Positions 52,308-62,724 are shown, counted from the first letter of the stretch. The stretch: DNA of 64,000 nt from Photobacterium sp. DA100 (GCF_029223585.1 NZ_CP119423.1:3038001-3102000); one strand, 5' to 3'. Program-made: numbers and translations. Notes: generated from the sequence alone by a model not told the origin.

Positions 52308-53867
52308 TTACATGGTGTAAGTGTACGGTGCCTGAATACCTAGTGGGATACCGATTGCCCAGTAAATCAGTAGGAACACTGTCCAGCCAATCAGCATGGC
52401 AATTGAGTAAGGCATCATCATCGAAGCCAGGGAACCGATACCTGAGCTCTTCACGTAACGCTGCATGTAGACAACAACCAGCGGGAAGAACACCATCATT
52501 GGAGAAATGATGTTAGATACAGAGTCACCAACACGGTAAGCCGCCTGAGTCAGCTCAGGAGAAATACCCACAGCCATCAGCATCGGTACCATGATTGGAC
52601 CGATCAGGGCCCACTTCGCAGATGCAGAGCCAACCAACAGGTTAACGAAAGCCGTCAGCAGGATCATACCCACAATGGTCACCTGACCCGGTAGGTTCAT
52701 CGCCTGCAGAAGCTGTGCACCAGACAACGCCAGCAATGTACCTAGGTTTGACTGGGTGAAAGCAACCAGGAACTGCGCGATGAAGAATGCCATTACCATG
52801 AAGCTACCCATGCTGCTCATTGTCGCTGACATTGACTTGATCACGTCGTCACTCGCCTTGAAGGTACCGGCGATACGGCCGTATACCACACCAGGGATCA
52901 CGAACAGGATGAAGATCAGCGGTACGATAGACTGCATTACTGGTGCATTGAACGCCGTGATTTCACCCGTTGGAGAACGCAGTGGCGAAGTCTCAGGGAT
53001 CAGTGCCAGGAAGAGCACCGCGATACCCGCCATCATCGCCCAACCCGCGCGCGAGAAAGCCTTACTTTCAAGCTCGGTGAATGAGCCCATGTCAGGTGCT
53101 TCTTCTGCATCTTCATCGATAGGCGTGTTCGACAGGCGTGGCTCGATAATACGGTCAGTGATGTACCAGCCGATCGCAACAATCAGTAGCGATGACAAAC
53201 CAGTGAAGAATAGGTTCGAAAGCGGGTTAACAACATATTCAGGGTCAAGGATTTGTGCCGCTTCCTGAGTGAAGCCTGCCAGTAGAGGGTCGATACCTGA
53301 AGGGATGAAGTTGGCAGCGAAGCCACCGGATACACCAGCAAATGCTGCAGCAATACCAGCAAGAGGATGGCGGCCCGCAGCGTGGAAAATGATACCACCT
53401 AGAGGGATAACCAGTACGTAACCCGCATCCGCCGCTGTGTGCGATACGATAGCAACCAGGATCAGCACCGGAGTGATGAATTTAGCCGGCGTTACGTTCA
53501 GCATCTTCTTAAGGCCAGTGTTGATGAAGCCAGAAGCCTCAGCGACACCCACACCCAGCATTGCTACCAGAACAATACCCAAAGGTGCGAAGCCGGTGAA
53601 GTTTTTCACCATCGTCGCGAGGAAATTAGCGAACGCCTCACCGGTCAGCAGGTTGTTAACTTCAACAGCCTGGCCTGAAACTGGGTGAATTAAACCAAAT
53701 TCAAACTGGGAGAAAATTGCGGAAAGAACCCAAACAAGGATCAATCCCCAGAAGAATAGCAAAGCAGGATCCGGGATCTTGTTACCTGTTCGCTCGATAA
53801 AGTTAAGAAACTTATTCATCGCACTTGGCGACTCATTAGGTGTCTTATTGACAGCTTGATTGCTCAT
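52308..53867 (-). CDS. AbgT-family transporter, copy 2
   Basis: A 519-residue paralogue of copy 1, with FIERTGNKIPDPALLFFWGLILVWVL, SHTAADAGYVLVIPLGGIIFHAAGRHPLAGIAAAFAGVSGGFAANFIPSG and VGDSVSNIISPMMVFFPLVVVY. The sequence has diverged clearly from copy 1, so the two probably move different substrates. It has its own promoter region and terminator. Confidence 0.92.
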   Translation of the reverse strand: MSNQAVNKTPNESPSAMNKFLNFIERTGNKIPDPALLFFWGLILVWVLSAIFSQFEFGLIHPVSGQAVEVNNLLTGEAFANFLATMVKNFTGFAPLGIVLVAMLGVGVAEASGFINTGLKKMLNVTPAKFITPVLILVAIVSHTAADAGYVLVIPLGGIIFHAAGRHPLAGIAAAFAGVSGGFAANFIPSGIDPLLAGFTQEAAQILDPEYVVNPLSNLFFTGLSSLLIVAIGWYITDRIIEPRLSNTPIDEDAEEAPDMGSFTELESKAFSRAGWAMMAGIAVLFLALIPETSPLRSPTGEITAFNAPVMQSIVPLIFILFVIPGVVYGRIAGTFKASDDVIKSMSATMSSMGSFMVMAFFIAQFLVAFTQSNLGTLLALSGAQLLQAMNLPGQVTIVGMILLTAFVNLLVGSASAKWALIGPIMVPMLMAVGISPELTQAAYRVGDSVSNIISPMMVFFPLVVVYMQRYVKSSGIGSLASMMMPYSIAMLIGWTVFLLIYWAIGIPLGIQAPYTYTM

Positions 53868-54199
53868 GGGAACTCCATGGTCATTAGTGATGTTGTAAAT
53901 TTGCGGCGCTAGATTGTCGTTGTATCGCCGTCAATCCGTTTTTTCTACGAAAGAAAAAGCTTGTGGCGAATTGTAATGAAAAGTTCAATTAATTACGCAC
54001 GATTCACCATACATTCAGAAATATTCACAATAGCATATTGTAATAAAATATTAATGTAAAACATTACACTAACAAGCACATTACAAGCCCATCCCTAGAG
54101 CACAACAATAGTTTCATTTATATAAATGATTCCCCTCCCCTACCCTTGAGCAGCCCCGCAAGCCGTCAATAGCTGCCCCGGCATGACTACAGTTTAGCC
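53868..54199. other. Upstream region of AbgT copy 2
   Basis: About 330 bases, strongly AT-rich near 53990-54130. I see no open frame and no clear operator. It should contain the promoter of copy 2. Confidence 0.5.
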
Positions 54200-54233
54200 A
54201 AAAAAAAAGAAGCACCCGAGAGTGCTTCTTCTT
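54200..54233 (-). terminator. Terminator of guaA
   Basis: AGAAGCAC-TCTCGG-GTGCTTCT hairpin followed by nine Ts on the minus strand. Confidence 0.92.
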
Positions 54234-54269
54234 ATCCAACCAAGCCGAGCTTGACTGTTGCAGGGGCGA

Positions 54270-55853
54270 TTATTCCCACTCGATCGTCGCAGGTGGCTTG
54301 CCCGATACATCGTAAACAACACGTGAGATGCCGTCTACTTCGTTGATGATACGGTTGGAAACCTTGCCCAGGAAATCGTATGGCAGATGCGCCCAGTGCG
54401 CTGTCATGAAATCGATAGTCTCTACGGCACGCAGAGAAACAACCCAGTCGTATTTACGGCCATCGCCCATTACCCCTACAGAGCGAACTGGTAGGAATAC
54501 GGTGAATGCCTGAGAAACCTTGTTGTAGAGATCCGCTTTGTGCAGCTCTTCGATGAAGATAGCATCTGCGCGGCGAAGCAGATCACAGTACTCTTTCTTC
54601 ACTTCACCCAGAACACGTACACCTAGACCAGGACCTGGGAACGGGTGGCGGTAAAGCATGTTGTACGGCAGGCCAAGCTCCAGACCAATCTTACGCACTT
54701 CATCTTTGAACAGCTCTTTCAGCGGCTCAACCAGCCCCATTTCCATGTCATCCGGCAGACCACCTACATTGTGGTGAGACTTGATGACGTGTGCCTTACC
54801 GGTCTTAGAGGCAGCTGATTCAATCACATCCGGGTAGATAGTCCCCTGTGCCAGCCACTTGGCATTTGATAGCTTCTTCGATTCTTCGTCGAATACATCA
54901 ACAAACACGTGGCCGATGATCTTACGCTTAGCTTCTGGCTCCGCTTCACCCGCAAGGGCATCAAGGAAACGATCTTCTGCTTTAACATGAACAATGTTCA
55001 GACCGAAGTGGTCACCGAACATTTCCATTACCTGCTCACCTTCATTCAGGCGAAGCAGACCGTTGTCGACGAACACACAGGTCAGTCTGTCACCAATCGC
55101 ACGGTGGATAAGCATCGCAACAACCGATGAGTCAACACCGCCAGACAGGCCAAGGATCACTTCATCGTCACCCACTTGCTCTTTGATACGGGCAACCGCA
55201 TCGTCGATGATGTTGGCAGATGTCCATAGCTTCTCACAGCCACAGATGTTCAGAACGAAGTTCTCGATGATACGCATACCCTGGCGAGTGTGCGTCACTT
55301 CTGGGTGGAACTGCACGCCGTAGAAGTGCTTCTCTTCGTTGGCCATGGCCGCGTAAGGACAGGTCTCGGTTTCAGCAACCTTCACGAAATCAGACGGGAT
55401 CTCTACCACTTTGTCACCGTGGCTCATCCATACGTCTAGTAGAGCTTTGCCGTCATCGGCAATCGCATCTTCGATATTCTTGAAGAAATCCGTTGGCTCA
55501 ACCACTTTCACCTGAGCATAACCAAACTCACGCTCTGTCGAGCCAGCAACTTTACCACCAAGCTGCTCGGCCATTGTCTGCATACCGTAGCAAACACCGA
55601 ATACAGGCACACCGGCTTCGAACACATACTGCGGCGCGCGAGGTGAACCTTCTTCAGTCACACTTTCCGGGCCACCAGAAAGGATGATGCCGTTAGGGTT
55701 GAAATCGCGAATATCCGCTTCATCAACGTCCCAGCTCCATAGCTCACAGTAAACACCAATTTCACGGATACGACGTGCAATAAGCTGGGTGTACTGAGAA
55801 CCAAAGTCCAGGATCAGGATACGCTGGTCATGAATATTTGTGGTCGTGGTCAT
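54270..55853 (-). CDS. guaA: GMP synthase (glutamine-hydrolysing)
   Basis: Aminates XMP to GMP. The 527-residue enzyme has an N-terminal class I glutamine amidotransferase (Cys in [10 protein letters not shown], His in [10 protein letters not shown]), an ATP pyrophosphatase with [13 protein letters not shown], and the C-terminal dimerisation domain ending [11 protein letters not shown]. It follows guaB after 114 bases. Confidence 0.98.
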   Translation of the reverse strand: MTTTTNIHDQRILILDFGSQYTQLIARRIREIGVYCELWSWDVDEADIRDFNPNGIILSGGPESVTEEGSPRAPQYVFEAGVPVFGVCYGMQTMAEQLGGKVAGSTEREFGYAQVKVVEPTDFFKNIEDAIADDGKALLDVWMSHGDKVVEIPSDFVKVAETETCPYAAMANEEKHFYGVQFHPEVTHTRQGMRIIENFVLNICGCEKLWTSANIIDDAVARIKEQVGDDEVILGLSGGVDSSVVAMLIHRAIGDRLTCVFVDNGLLRLNEGEQVMEMFGDHFGLNIVHVKAEDRFLDALAGEAEPEAKRKIIGHVFVDVFDEESKKLSNAKWLAQGTIYPDVIESAASKTGKAHVIKSHHNVGGLPDDMEMGLVEPLKELFKDEVRKIGLELGLPYNMLYRHPFPGPGLGVRVLGEVKKEYCDLLRRADAIFIEELHKADLYNKVSQAFTVFLPVRSVGVMGDGRKYDWVVSLRAVETIDFMTAHWAHLPYDFLGKVSNRIINEVDGISRVVYDVSGKPPATIEWE

Positions 55854-55882
55854 TCGAGCTGTCTCAAAAAATAATTGAAAGG

Positions 55883-55904
55883 TGGGGGCATAAAAACGCC
55901 CCCG
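55883..55904 (-). other. Hairpin in the guaB-guaA spacer
   Basis: GGGGGC-(8 nt)-GCCCCC stem about 30 bases before guaA. No immediate T-run follows on the minus strand, so it is probably a leader structure rather than a terminator. Confidence 0.45.
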
Positions 55905-55926
55905 ATCTTATACAAGTTTCGCGTTT

Positions 55927-55942
55927 AGGCAATCGTTTTCGT
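55927..55942 (-). promoter_or_regulatory. PurR-type box between guaB and guaA
   Basis: AGGCAATCGTTTTCGT fits ANGCAANCGNTTNCNT at every fixed position. A TATAAG -10-like hexamer lies downstream, so an internal guaA promoter under PurR is plausible. Confidence 0.6.
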
Positions 55943-55967
55943 CAGTTGCTGGTACAGCTGATGAAAA

Positions 55968-57431
55968 TTAACCCAAGCGGTAGTTAGGTGCTTCTTTGGT
56001 GATGGTCACATCGTGAACGTGTGACTCATTCAAACCGGCACCTGAAATGCGCACAAATTCAGCTTTGGTACGTAGGTCTTCGATAGTCGCAGAGCCCGTT
56101 AGGCCCATGCTTGAACGCAGGCCGCCCATTTGCTGGTGAACGATTTCTTTCATGTGGCCTTTGTAAGCAACGCGGCCTTCGATACCTTCCGGTACCAGCT
56201 TGTCAGCAGCGTTGTCAGTCTGGAAGTAGCGGTCAGACGAACCTTTAGACATTGCGCCCAGAGAGCCCATACCACGGTATGATTTGTAAGCACGGCCTTG
56301 GTACAGCTCAACTTCACCCGGCGCTTCTTCAGTACCAGCGAACATTGAACCGACCATTACGCAAGATGCACCAGCAGCAATGGCTTTACACATGTCGCCA
56401 GAGAAACGGATACCACCGTCAGCGATAACTGGAATACCGTACTGATCTGCAACAGCAACAGCATCAGCAATCGCGGTAACCTGAGGAACACCAACACCGG
56501 TTACAATACGAGTGGTACAGATAGAGCCAGGGCCGATACCCACTTTAACAGCGCTTACACCGGCTTCGATAAGGGCACGAGCACCTTCAGCCGTTGCCAC
56601 GTTACCACCAACGATTGGTAGTTCAGGGAAAGCAGCACGGGTTTCACGGATACGTGCTAGCACGCCTTCAGAATGACCGTGAGATGAGTCGATAAGAAGT
56701 ACGTCAACGCCTGCTTCAACCAGTGCAGCAACACGCTCTTCGTTACCGGCGCCAGCACCAACCGCTGCACCGACACGCAGACGACCACGGTCATCTTTAC
56801 ACGCGTTCGGCTTACGCTCGGCTTTCTGGAAATCTTTTGCGGTGATCATGCCGCGAAGCTGGAAGTCATCATTAACCAACAGTACTTTTTCAACGCGGTA
56901 CTGCTGCATGATAGCTTCAACTTCCTCACGTGATGCGCCTTCTTTGGCCGACGCCAATTTGTCTTTTGGCGTCATCACTTCTTCAACCTTAAGAGAAAGG
57001 TCAGTAACAAAACGAACATCGCGGCCTGTGATAATACCCACAAGCTCGTTGCTGTCAGAAACAACCGGGTAACCAGCAAAGCCATTTTCGATAGTCAGGC
57101 GCTTCACGTCTTCAATCGTGTTGTCAGGCTTCACGGTTACAGGCTCGGAAACCACACCGGCTTCGAATTTTTTCACCATGCGAACTTCATTGGCTTGCTG
57201 CTCAATAGACATGTTCTTGTGAATGAAGCCAATGCCACCTTCCTGAGCAAGGGCAATCGCCAGGCGACCTTCTGTCACGGTATCCATTGACGCAGACACC
57301 ATAGGGATGTTCAGCGTAATGTCTTTCGTCAGGCGGGTGCGCAGATCGGCAGTGTTAGGCAGTACAGTTGAATGGGCTGGAACCAGCAGGACATCATCGA
57401 AAGTCAAAGCTTCTTGTTTGATTCGTAACAT
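55968..57431 (-). CDS. guaB: IMP dehydrogenase
   Basis: Oxidises IMP to XMP with NAD, the first committed step to GMP. The 487-residue enzyme has a catalytic barrel with Cys in [11 protein letters not shown], interrupted by two CBS domains (about residues 93-205, with [11 protein letters not shown] and [14 protein letters not shown]). The flap contains [12 protein letters not shown] PurR-like site lies upstream. Confidence 0.98.
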   Translation of the reverse strand: MLRIKQEALTFDDVLLVPAHSTVLPNTADLRTRLTKDITLNIPMVSASMDTVTEGRLAIALAQEGGIGFIHKNMSIEQQANEVRMVKKFEAGVVSEPVTVKPDNTIEDVKRLTIENGFAGYPVVSDSNELVGIITGRDVRFVTDLSLKVEEVMTPKDKLASAKEGASREEVEAIMQQYRVEKVLLVNDDFQLRGMITAKDFQKAERKPNACKDDRGRLRVGAAVGAGAGNEERVAALVEAGVDVLLIDSSHGHSEGVLARIRETRAAFPELPIVGGNVATAEGARALIEAGVSAVKVGIGPGSICTTRIVTGVGVPQVTAIADAVAVADQYGIPVIADGGIRFSGDMCKAIAAGASCVMVGSMFAGTEEAPGEVELYQGRAYKSYRGMGSLGAMSKGSSDRYFQTDNAADKLVPEGIEGRVAYKGHMKEIVHQQMGGLRSSMGLTGSATIEDLRTKAEFVRISGAGLNESHVHDVTITKEAPNYRLG

Positions 57432-57497
57432 TGCAATATCTCACACCAAGTAAAGGTTTAAAGAAGGATAAAATATTGCGGACGAATTATACGGAGG

Positions 57498-57513
57498 ATG
57501 CAATCGATTGGCT
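57498..57513 (-). promoter_or_regulatory. PurR-like site upstream of guaB
   Basis: ATGCAATCGATTGGCT matches ANGCAANCGNTTNCNT with one mismatch (position 14), 67 bases before the guaB start. Confidence 0.55.
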
Positions 57514-57535
57514 AGACTTTTTTTTAATTTTTTTA

Positions 57536-57566
57536 TTGACAATTTTGTCTTGATGTGTAGTATATA
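57536..57566 (+). promoter_or_regulatory. Probable sigma-70 promoter of xseA
   Basis: A consensus TTGACA -35 at 57536-57541 is followed 17-19 bases later by AGTATATAT, which provides a -10. It points toward xseA. Confidence 0.6.
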
Positions 57567-57701
57567 TCGGTTAAGTATCCGGTGCTGCGGTCAGCATATT
57601 GCGACCAAGATCTGTCCATAGATCTGCCCAGGCTCTTTTCACCACATCCTGGCCCCGGTCTACCGCACACCATCAGCCTTCCAATACAGGTATCTTGTCT
57701 C

Positions 57702-59063
57702 GTGACGTTATTTGCTCAACAGAACCAGACCAATGACCGTATCTACACTGTTTCCAGCCTCAATGCCCAAGTCCGCTTGATCCTTGAAAACGAGATGGGT
57801 GTGGTGTGGCTGGTCGGTGAACTATCGAATCTCTCCATGCCCGTATCCGGCCATTGGTATTTCACCCTCAAGGACTCACGGGCCCAGGTCAAATGTGCCA
57901 TGTTCAAAGGCAGCAACCGCCGTGTGACCTTCAAACCCGCCAACGGGACCCAGGTCTTGGTCAAGGCCCGCTTGTCGCTTTACGAACCTCGCGGTGACTA
58001 CCAGTTGATCATCGAGAGCATGCAGCCAGAAGGCGATGGCCGCCTGCAGCAGCAGTTCGAGCAGCTGAAGATGAACCTGGCGGCCGAGGGCCTGTTTGCC
58101 CAGTCACTCAAGCAGCCGCTACCAGAGCAGCCACAGCGAGTAGGGATTGTCACATCGAAGACCGGTGCCGCCCTGCACGATATCCTCAATGTCCTGCAGC
58201 GACGAGACCCTAGCCTGCCGGTGATCATTTACCCGACCATCGTCCAAGGGGAAGGCGCAGCCATTTCGATAGCCCAGGCCATTGGTCGTGCCAATGCCCG
58301 CCGTGAATGCGACGTGCTGATTGTCGGACGCGGCGGCGGCTCGCTGGAAGATCTGTGGGCTTTCAATGAGGAAATCGTAGCAAGGACCATTGCCGCCAGC
58401 CAGATCCCTATTGTCAGCGCAGTCGGCCACGAAGTGGATGTCACTATTGCGGATTTCGTCGCCGATGTCCGTGCCCCGACCCCTTCGGCAGCAGCAGAGC
58501 TGATCAGCCGTGACATGGGTTTCCAGACTCAGAAGATCAACCAGAAAGTACAGCAGCTCCGGCATGCTATGCGTCATTACCTTTCGGGTAAGCAAGCACA
58601 GACAATCAGACTGCAACACCGTCTTGATCGCCAGCACCCGCAGGTACGCCTCAACCAGCAACAGCAGCAGCTGGACGAATTGGCAGGCAAGCTGGAGCTG
58701 GCAATGAGACAACGCCTGAGCCGCCACCAGCAGCACATTGATCGCAACAGCTACAAACTGGCACTTAACTCACCGGCACAGATCGTCCAAGCGCAGCAAA
58801 ACCGGCTCGAGCGCCTACAGCAGCGATTACAGGACGGGATGGATCGCCGCCTGCTCAATGCCAGCCATAAGTTAGCAATGGCCGCGGAAAAACTGGAGAC
58901 CGTCAGTCCACTGGCCACCCTAGGCCGTGGTTACTCGATCACCCGCAACCAGAAGGGACAGGTCATTCGCAGTACCGAGCAAGTCAAGCAAGGCGAATGC
59001 ATCCGAACAACCCTCGCCGACGGCGAGATCCACTCGGTGGTATCCGAACCAGCGCAGTACTAA
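57702..59063 (+). CDS. xseA: Exodeoxyribonuclease VII large subunit
   Basis: Catalytic subunit of exonuclease VII; its partner XseB is encoded at 23592. I start at the GTG at 57702 ([33 protein letters not shown]; 453 residues), because the upstream frame to 57582 lies in the leader. It has an N-terminal OB-fold ([19 protein letters not shown]), a catalytic core ([44 protein letters not shown]), a long coiled coil rich in Gln (residues about 300-395) and a C-terminal LGRGYSI segment. Confidence 0.95.
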   Translation: MTLFAQQNQTNDRIYTVSSLNAQVRLILENEMGVVWLVGELSNLSMPVSGHWYFTLKDSRAQVKCAMFKGSNRRVTFKPANGTQVLVKARLSLYEPRGDYQLIIESMQPEGDGRLQQQFEQLKMNLAAEGLFAQSLKQPLPEQPQRVGIVTSKTGAALHDILNVLQRRDPSLPVIIYPTIVQGEGAAISIAQAIGRANARRECDVLIVGRGGGSLEDLWAFNEEIVARTIAASQIPIVSAVGHEVDVTIADFVADVRAPTPSAAAELISRDMGFQTQKINQKVQQLRHAMRHYLSGKQAQTIRLQHRLDRQHPQVRLNQQQQQLDELAGKLELAMRQRLSRHQQHIDRNSYKLALNSPAQIVQAQQNRLERLQQRLQDGMDRRLLNASHKLAMAAEKLETVSPLATLGRGYSITRNQKGQVIRSTEQVKQGECIRTTLADGEIHSVVSEPAQY

Positions 59064-59076
59064 GTTACCAACACAA

Positions 59077-59113
59077 AAATGCCGCCCTGTCACATAAACT
59101 GGGCGGCACTTTC
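59077..59113 (+). terminator. Probable terminator of xseA
   Basis: TGCCGCCC/GGGCGGCA stem with a 13-base loop and a short pyrimidine tail (CTTTC). Moderate strength. Confidence 0.6.
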
Positions 59114-59147
59114 ATCTCAGTGGCAAAGGAGTGGCACCGGGGCCGCC

Positions 59148-59372
59148 TCAAGCCTTATCGAACTGAATTCTAACCCGAGACTTAGACTTCAATTCATTGC
59201 AGCTATTGCAAAAATAGCTCGCTGCCCCGCATGCCTGAAGCTTTTCCAGCTCAGCTTCGCAGTCTGGGCAAAAAGCCTTCTTGATAAATGCTGTGCTACA
59301 GCCTTCACAATGGTATTTCCCATCCTGCCACTCAAGCTCAAGGCTACAGTTCGGACAAATATTCTGGCTCAT
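59148..59372 (-). CDS. yfgJ: Zinc-ribbon protein YfgJ
   Basis: A 74-residue protein with three paired Cys motifs (CPNC, CEGC, CPDC) and a fourth pair C..C (YFCNSC), which look like two zinc ribbons. The KAFCPDCEAELEKLQACGAASYFC core matches the E. coli YfgJ family. In E. coli yfgJ is also between xseA and der. The start at 59372 (MSQNICPNC) is the family N-terminus. The function is unknown. Confidence 0.88.
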   Translation of the reverse strand: MSQNICPNCSLELEWQDGKYHCEGCSTAFIKKAFCPDCEAELEKLQACGAASYFCNSCNELKSKSRVRIQFDKA

Positions 59373-59728
59373 ATGCTTACCCTCAATCCAACTGACCCCA
59401 TCATAATCCAACTTTCCCTGCTGCGCCTCAAGATCCTGCCTCCCATCCGATATCCCATACTAGTTTAGATTGCGCGCCCTGAATGTACTTCGATCTGTTG
59501 ATCAACGATAAAAGCCACGGTGATCAGCGATCTGCTATCAAAAGAACATTTATCAATACACTTCCCGAAAGCATAAGTTACATATTCTGTTTTTCAATTT
59601 TAAACGATATATAAAACTATCACTTTCCGTCAATATACAAATGATCCAGAATATTTTAAAAACAACAACAAAGGATCACCCGCTTGCAGCGCACATTCGC
59701 AAATCGAAAATAACATCCTGATATATAT
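59373..59728. other. Gene-free AT-rich region
   Basis: About 355 bases between yfgJ and the alaX terminator, strongly AT-rich from 59540 to 59720. Plus-strand short frames here have no ribosome-binding site. I see no repeat or RNA gene. Confidence 0.5.
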
Positions 59729-59753
59729 AAAAAAAGCCACCAAAAGGCGGCTT
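59729..59753 (-). terminator. Terminator of the alaX-type gene
   Basis: GCCGCC-TTTT-GGTGGC hairpin followed by seven Ts on the minus strand. Confidence 0.88.
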
Positions 59754-59775
59754 CATTGCGCTGTCATCCCACAGA

Positions 59776-60648
59776 TCAAGCCGGCTGGCTGTGCGTCAGC
59801 ATCACCAGTTCCTGCTCGCTGGCCACTCGGAACTCGACCCGCAGCATCGCATATTCAGCTAGCGAGCGGACATGGGTACCACCGCAAGGTATTTCGACCA
59901 CCTCGCCTTCCTGCAGATCACAGCGCCAATAACGGGAATCGGTAAGTGCCGGCCCGTCGCGGCGCATTTCCACCGCATAACCCGCTCCGCACCATTGCGC
60001 CAGCTGCTGGTTGATCTGCTCGGTAATGGCAGGCAATGCTGCCAGCATATCAGCCGCATTGAGACCGCGTTTACGCAAGGTTTTTCCGATCCGGTATGTG
60101 TCGGTGCTACAGTCCTCCGTTACCCGGCTTTCAGTCTGCGCATAGCTGTGGAAATCATAATGTCCGAGTTCATCCTTGCGTGATGCGTCTTTACGCCAAA
60201 AGCCATGGTGCAAAACTTTATTCAGCGCCAGCGAGGATAAGTGGCCGCCACTGTGAGCCCGGCTCAATGCCAGCTGGTATTGCTCATCGACACTCAAGAT
60301 CACTTCGCTGCCCGGCTGGCAGTCCAGGCCTTGAGCCAGCTGGTGGACAACCACGAATACCCATCCCGGAGTATCACGCTTCACAGGAATGTCTGCGCCA
60401 ACATACAACTGGCCACTTTCCTGCTCGACGGCACCGACGTGGCACCCCACTACATCGTATGGCTTCCCTTGGTGGATCAATGAGCCGCGATCCGCCGGGT
60501 GATCGGGCCAGATATGGCTGACTGGGTGGAAAGGCGTCTGCTCGGTAACCACATAACACCCTTGTTCCGGATGGGCGGTAATCAATTGAATGTTGGCTTC
60601 GCACTGGTAAATACGTTCTGGGAAAAGAACCTGAGTCGCACTGATCAC
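59776..60648 (-). CDS. AlaX-type alanyl-tRNA editing protein
   Basis: Free-standing editing domain that removes Ser or Gly from mischarged tRNA-Ala. The zinc motif pairs are HSGGH (in SRAHSGGHLSSLALNK) and CGGTH. The N-terminal barrel starts at QVLFPERIYQCEA. I favour the GTG at 60648 (290 residues), with AAGGA about ten bases upstream, because the 31 residues before it (from an ATG at 60741) do not look like the family. The intron ends 39 bases before that ATG, so the native promoter may have been displaced. Confidence 0.85.
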   Translation of the reverse strand: MISATQVLFPERIYQCEANIQLITAHPEQGCYVVTEQTPFHPVSHIWPDHPADRGSLIHQGKPYDVVGCHVGAVEQESGQLYVGADIPVKRDTPGWVFVVVHQLAQGLDCQPGSEVILSVDEQYQLALSRAHSGGHLSSLALNKVLHHGFWRKDASRKDELGHYDFHSYAQTESRVTEDCSTDTYRIGKTLRKRGLNAADMLAALPAITEQINQQLAQWCGAGYAVEMRRDGPALTDSRYWRCDLQEGEVVEIPCGGTHVRSLAEYAMLRVEFRVASEQELVMLTHSQPA

Positions 60649-60815
60649 TATGGGGATATCCTTACTGCTCGGAGGAGAATCGATAATAACAAAAATTCTC
60701 CCTTTCGACTGGTTAAACCGATGACAAACACTCTCAGTCATTACAACTTCGAGTATTCTGATGCTTGGCGTCTAACCTTAATCGAGTAGGAGGAGGCCTC
60801 GCGGCCTCCGTCCTC

Positions 60816-62129
60816 TCACACCACCGTACAAGCGTGGGTCGCATACGGCGGTTCCGAATATATTTTCAGTGACTCGTACCCATCTCGCAATGAGTACATG
60901 CCCATCTCCTTGAACCGTTTCGTTGGCATGGCCTGATTGAGCTGTGGCGATAAAGCCAAGTGCCACCATCCTTTCTCTGACATCGCTAGCTTCCACGCAT
61001 TGCGTTCGCTTACGCCCTCTTGGCGTAACCATGACGCTATACTGTGTCTGCGTTTGCGCTGCTTGAGTCGATAGCACCGTAGGCGCCGCCTTATCCATTC
61101 ATCTAAGCGCTGCATCGCGCTTTTCCGTATGGCAAGCTTGAAGTAGTGTTGCCATCCTCTTAGGTATTGAGTGAGTTCGACTATTACTGTCTTCAACTCT
61201 CGCCCTCGATTCCGCTTCGTTATTTGACGCACTCGCTTCTTCATATGAGTTTGTGCTCTCTTCGAGATATGGATAATTCCACCTCGTTGGAAGCGATGGC
61301 CTAGGTAAGTCCGCTCTGTCACTCTTGTTGCCGCACTTTTCTCACGGTTGACCGTGAGTTTCAGTTTCTGCTCCAAGAACTCCGTTATTGAGGCTTTTAC
61401 TCGGTTCGCGGCTTCCTCACTGCCCACGTAGATTTGGCAGTCATCTGCATATCGGCAGAACTTATGCCCTCTTCGCTCAAGCTCTTTATCCAACTCATCT
61501 AATACGATATTTGATAGCAGCGGAGATAATGGTCCACCCTGTGGTGTCCCTCGTTGCCTCTGCTCGGCTAACCCGTTTCGCATTATGCCTGCCTGTAGGT
61601 ATGACCTGACCAGCTTCAGTACCCGTTTGTCCGTGATATCCTCCGATAGCCTGTGCATCAGTCTATCGTGGTTCACGGTATCGAAGTATTTCGCTAGGTC
61701 AATGTCGACTACATAACCCCGCCCCTCCCTGATGTAGTGGCTTGCTGCCGCCAATGCATGGTGGGCACTACGGTTGGGCCTGAACCCGTAACTACTGTGG
61801 GAGAACTTCGGTTCATAGATATCTGTCAGTACTGAGGTGATAGCCTGTTGGACTATCCTATCAAGTACTGTTGGGATACCTAGTTGCCTAACTCCCCCGC
61901 TAGGTTTAGGGATTTCTACACCCAGAACAGGTTGGGGTTGATAGCTCCCATCCAGAAGGCTCTGGCGGAGCGCTTGCCCATTTGAAGACTGCCGAAGCAT
62001 CGAGATAGTCGCTGTTATATCGAGTTTATCGACACCAGCACACCCTTTGTTCTTCTTCACTCTTCTCAGGGCTTGGTTCAGATTCGTTGATGAACAGATC
62101 TGCTCCATCAACTGAGTTGAGGTCACCAA
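60816..62129 (-). CDS. ltrA: Group II intron reverse transcriptase/maturase
   Basis: Intron-encoded protein of 437 residues that helps splicing and retrotransposition. It has the RT palm (GVRQLGIPTVLDRIVQQAI, GYVVDIDLAKYFDTVNH, GTPQGGPLSPLLSNIVLDELD, CRYADDCQIYV with the YADD catalytic aspartates), and the thumb/maturase X domain (AIRKSAMQRLDEWIRRRLRCYRLKQ and so on). No HNH endonuclease domain follows, as in group IIC. Its last codons (EPPYATHACTVV) lie inside domain V. The frame is intact. Confidence 0.95.
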   Translation of the reverse strand: MVTSTQLMEQICSSTNLNQALRRVKKNKGCAGVDKLDITATISMLRQSSNGQALRQSLLDGSYQPQPVLGVEIPKPSGGVRQLGIPTVLDRIVQQAITSVLTDIYEPKFSHSSYGFRPNRSAHHALAAASHYIREGRGYVVDIDLAKYFDTVNHDRLMHRLSEDITDKRVLKLVRSYLQAGIMRNGLAEQRQRGTPQGGPLSPLLSNIVLDELDKELERRGHKFCRYADDCQIYVGSEEAANRVKASITEFLEQKLKLTVNREKSAATRVTERTYLGHRFQRGGIIHISKRAQTHMKKRVRQITKRNRGRELKTVIVELTQYLRGWQHYFKLAIRKSAMQRLDEWIRRRLRCYRLKQRKRRHSIASWLRQEGVSERNAWKLAMSEKGWWHLALSPQLNQAMPTKRFKEMGMYSLRDGYESLKIYSEPPYATHACTVV

Positions 62130-62670
62130 GACTCGTCCTCCTGTCTACGCCGATCATGCTTGTCATTCTTCGTGGCCATGAGCGTCACTTGCGGTGTTGC
62201 CCATTGGTACGTAGAGATTTTGATCATCTTGCTATGACTCCACATGATTGAGTGTCTAGTGACTGCTTCTTGATATATTCAGTTCCGGCCTTCCCTTGGG
62301 TTGTACTTCCCCAAGGTACTATGCCTTCTGCTGACTTCTTATTTCCCATCACACAGCATCACTGCTGCATTAGTCTCGCCCGAGACAGGTAATAAGATCT
62401 CCCGAGGTAAGACGTTGTTCTTTCCCTTGGCTGTGCCTGATTTACCCGTACACACTTCCCGTCGAGGCATTGGGCTATTCTATATGTTGCTAGGTTACCC
62501 AAGTTGTACTGGCCTACTATCAGATTTCTGTTCGTCACGGCCAAGTTTTGCCATTTGCTTCCTTCAGATCCCGCCTCACGGTGGGCACCCTTGCATAGGC
62601 TAACGGTTCTCGCTCGACTGAGCCCGTAGAGGACTTTCACCTCCTAGAACAACGCCATGCTCGGCGCACA
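62130..62670 (-). ncRNA. Group II intron 5' ribozyme domains I-IV (upstream part)
   Basis: About 540 nt between the intron 5' end and the RT start codon, holding domains I-III and the 5' part of IV. It includes GAGGTGAAAGTCCTC near the start, typical of domain I. No other gene is present. Confidence 0.75.
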
Positions 62671-62701
62671 ACAAAAAACCCGGTCTGTTGACCGGGTTTG
62701 T
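62671..62701 (-). terminator. Terminator of der, used as the intron insertion site
   Basis: AACCCGGTC-AACA-GACCGGGTT followed by TTTTGTT on the minus strand; the intron starts at the next base. Confidence 0.9.
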
Positions 62702-62724
62702 CTTCGTCGCTATTTCAGCGTCAA

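Larger units (their letters stand above)
60781..62670 (-). mobile_element. Group II intron (group IIC-like), complete
   Basis: A full intron of 1,890 nt. The 5' end on the minus strand is GTGCGCCGAGCATGGCG at 62670, immediately after the der terminator and its TTTTTTGTT tail. The 3' end is CCTCCTACTCGAT at 60781. Domain V is at about 60807-60845 (ACCGCCGTA pairing with TACGGTGGT, with a CGC triad rather than AGC) and domain VI is the GGAGGCC/GGCCTCC stem with bulge region at 60785-60806. Position behind a terminator and the CGC triad fit group IIC. Some boundary bases are inferred from consensus. Confidence 0.85.

Noticed and set aside
62301..62640. Short frames inside the 5' part of the intron
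   Set aside because: This stretch forms the ribozyme domains; the frames have no start signals or similarity.
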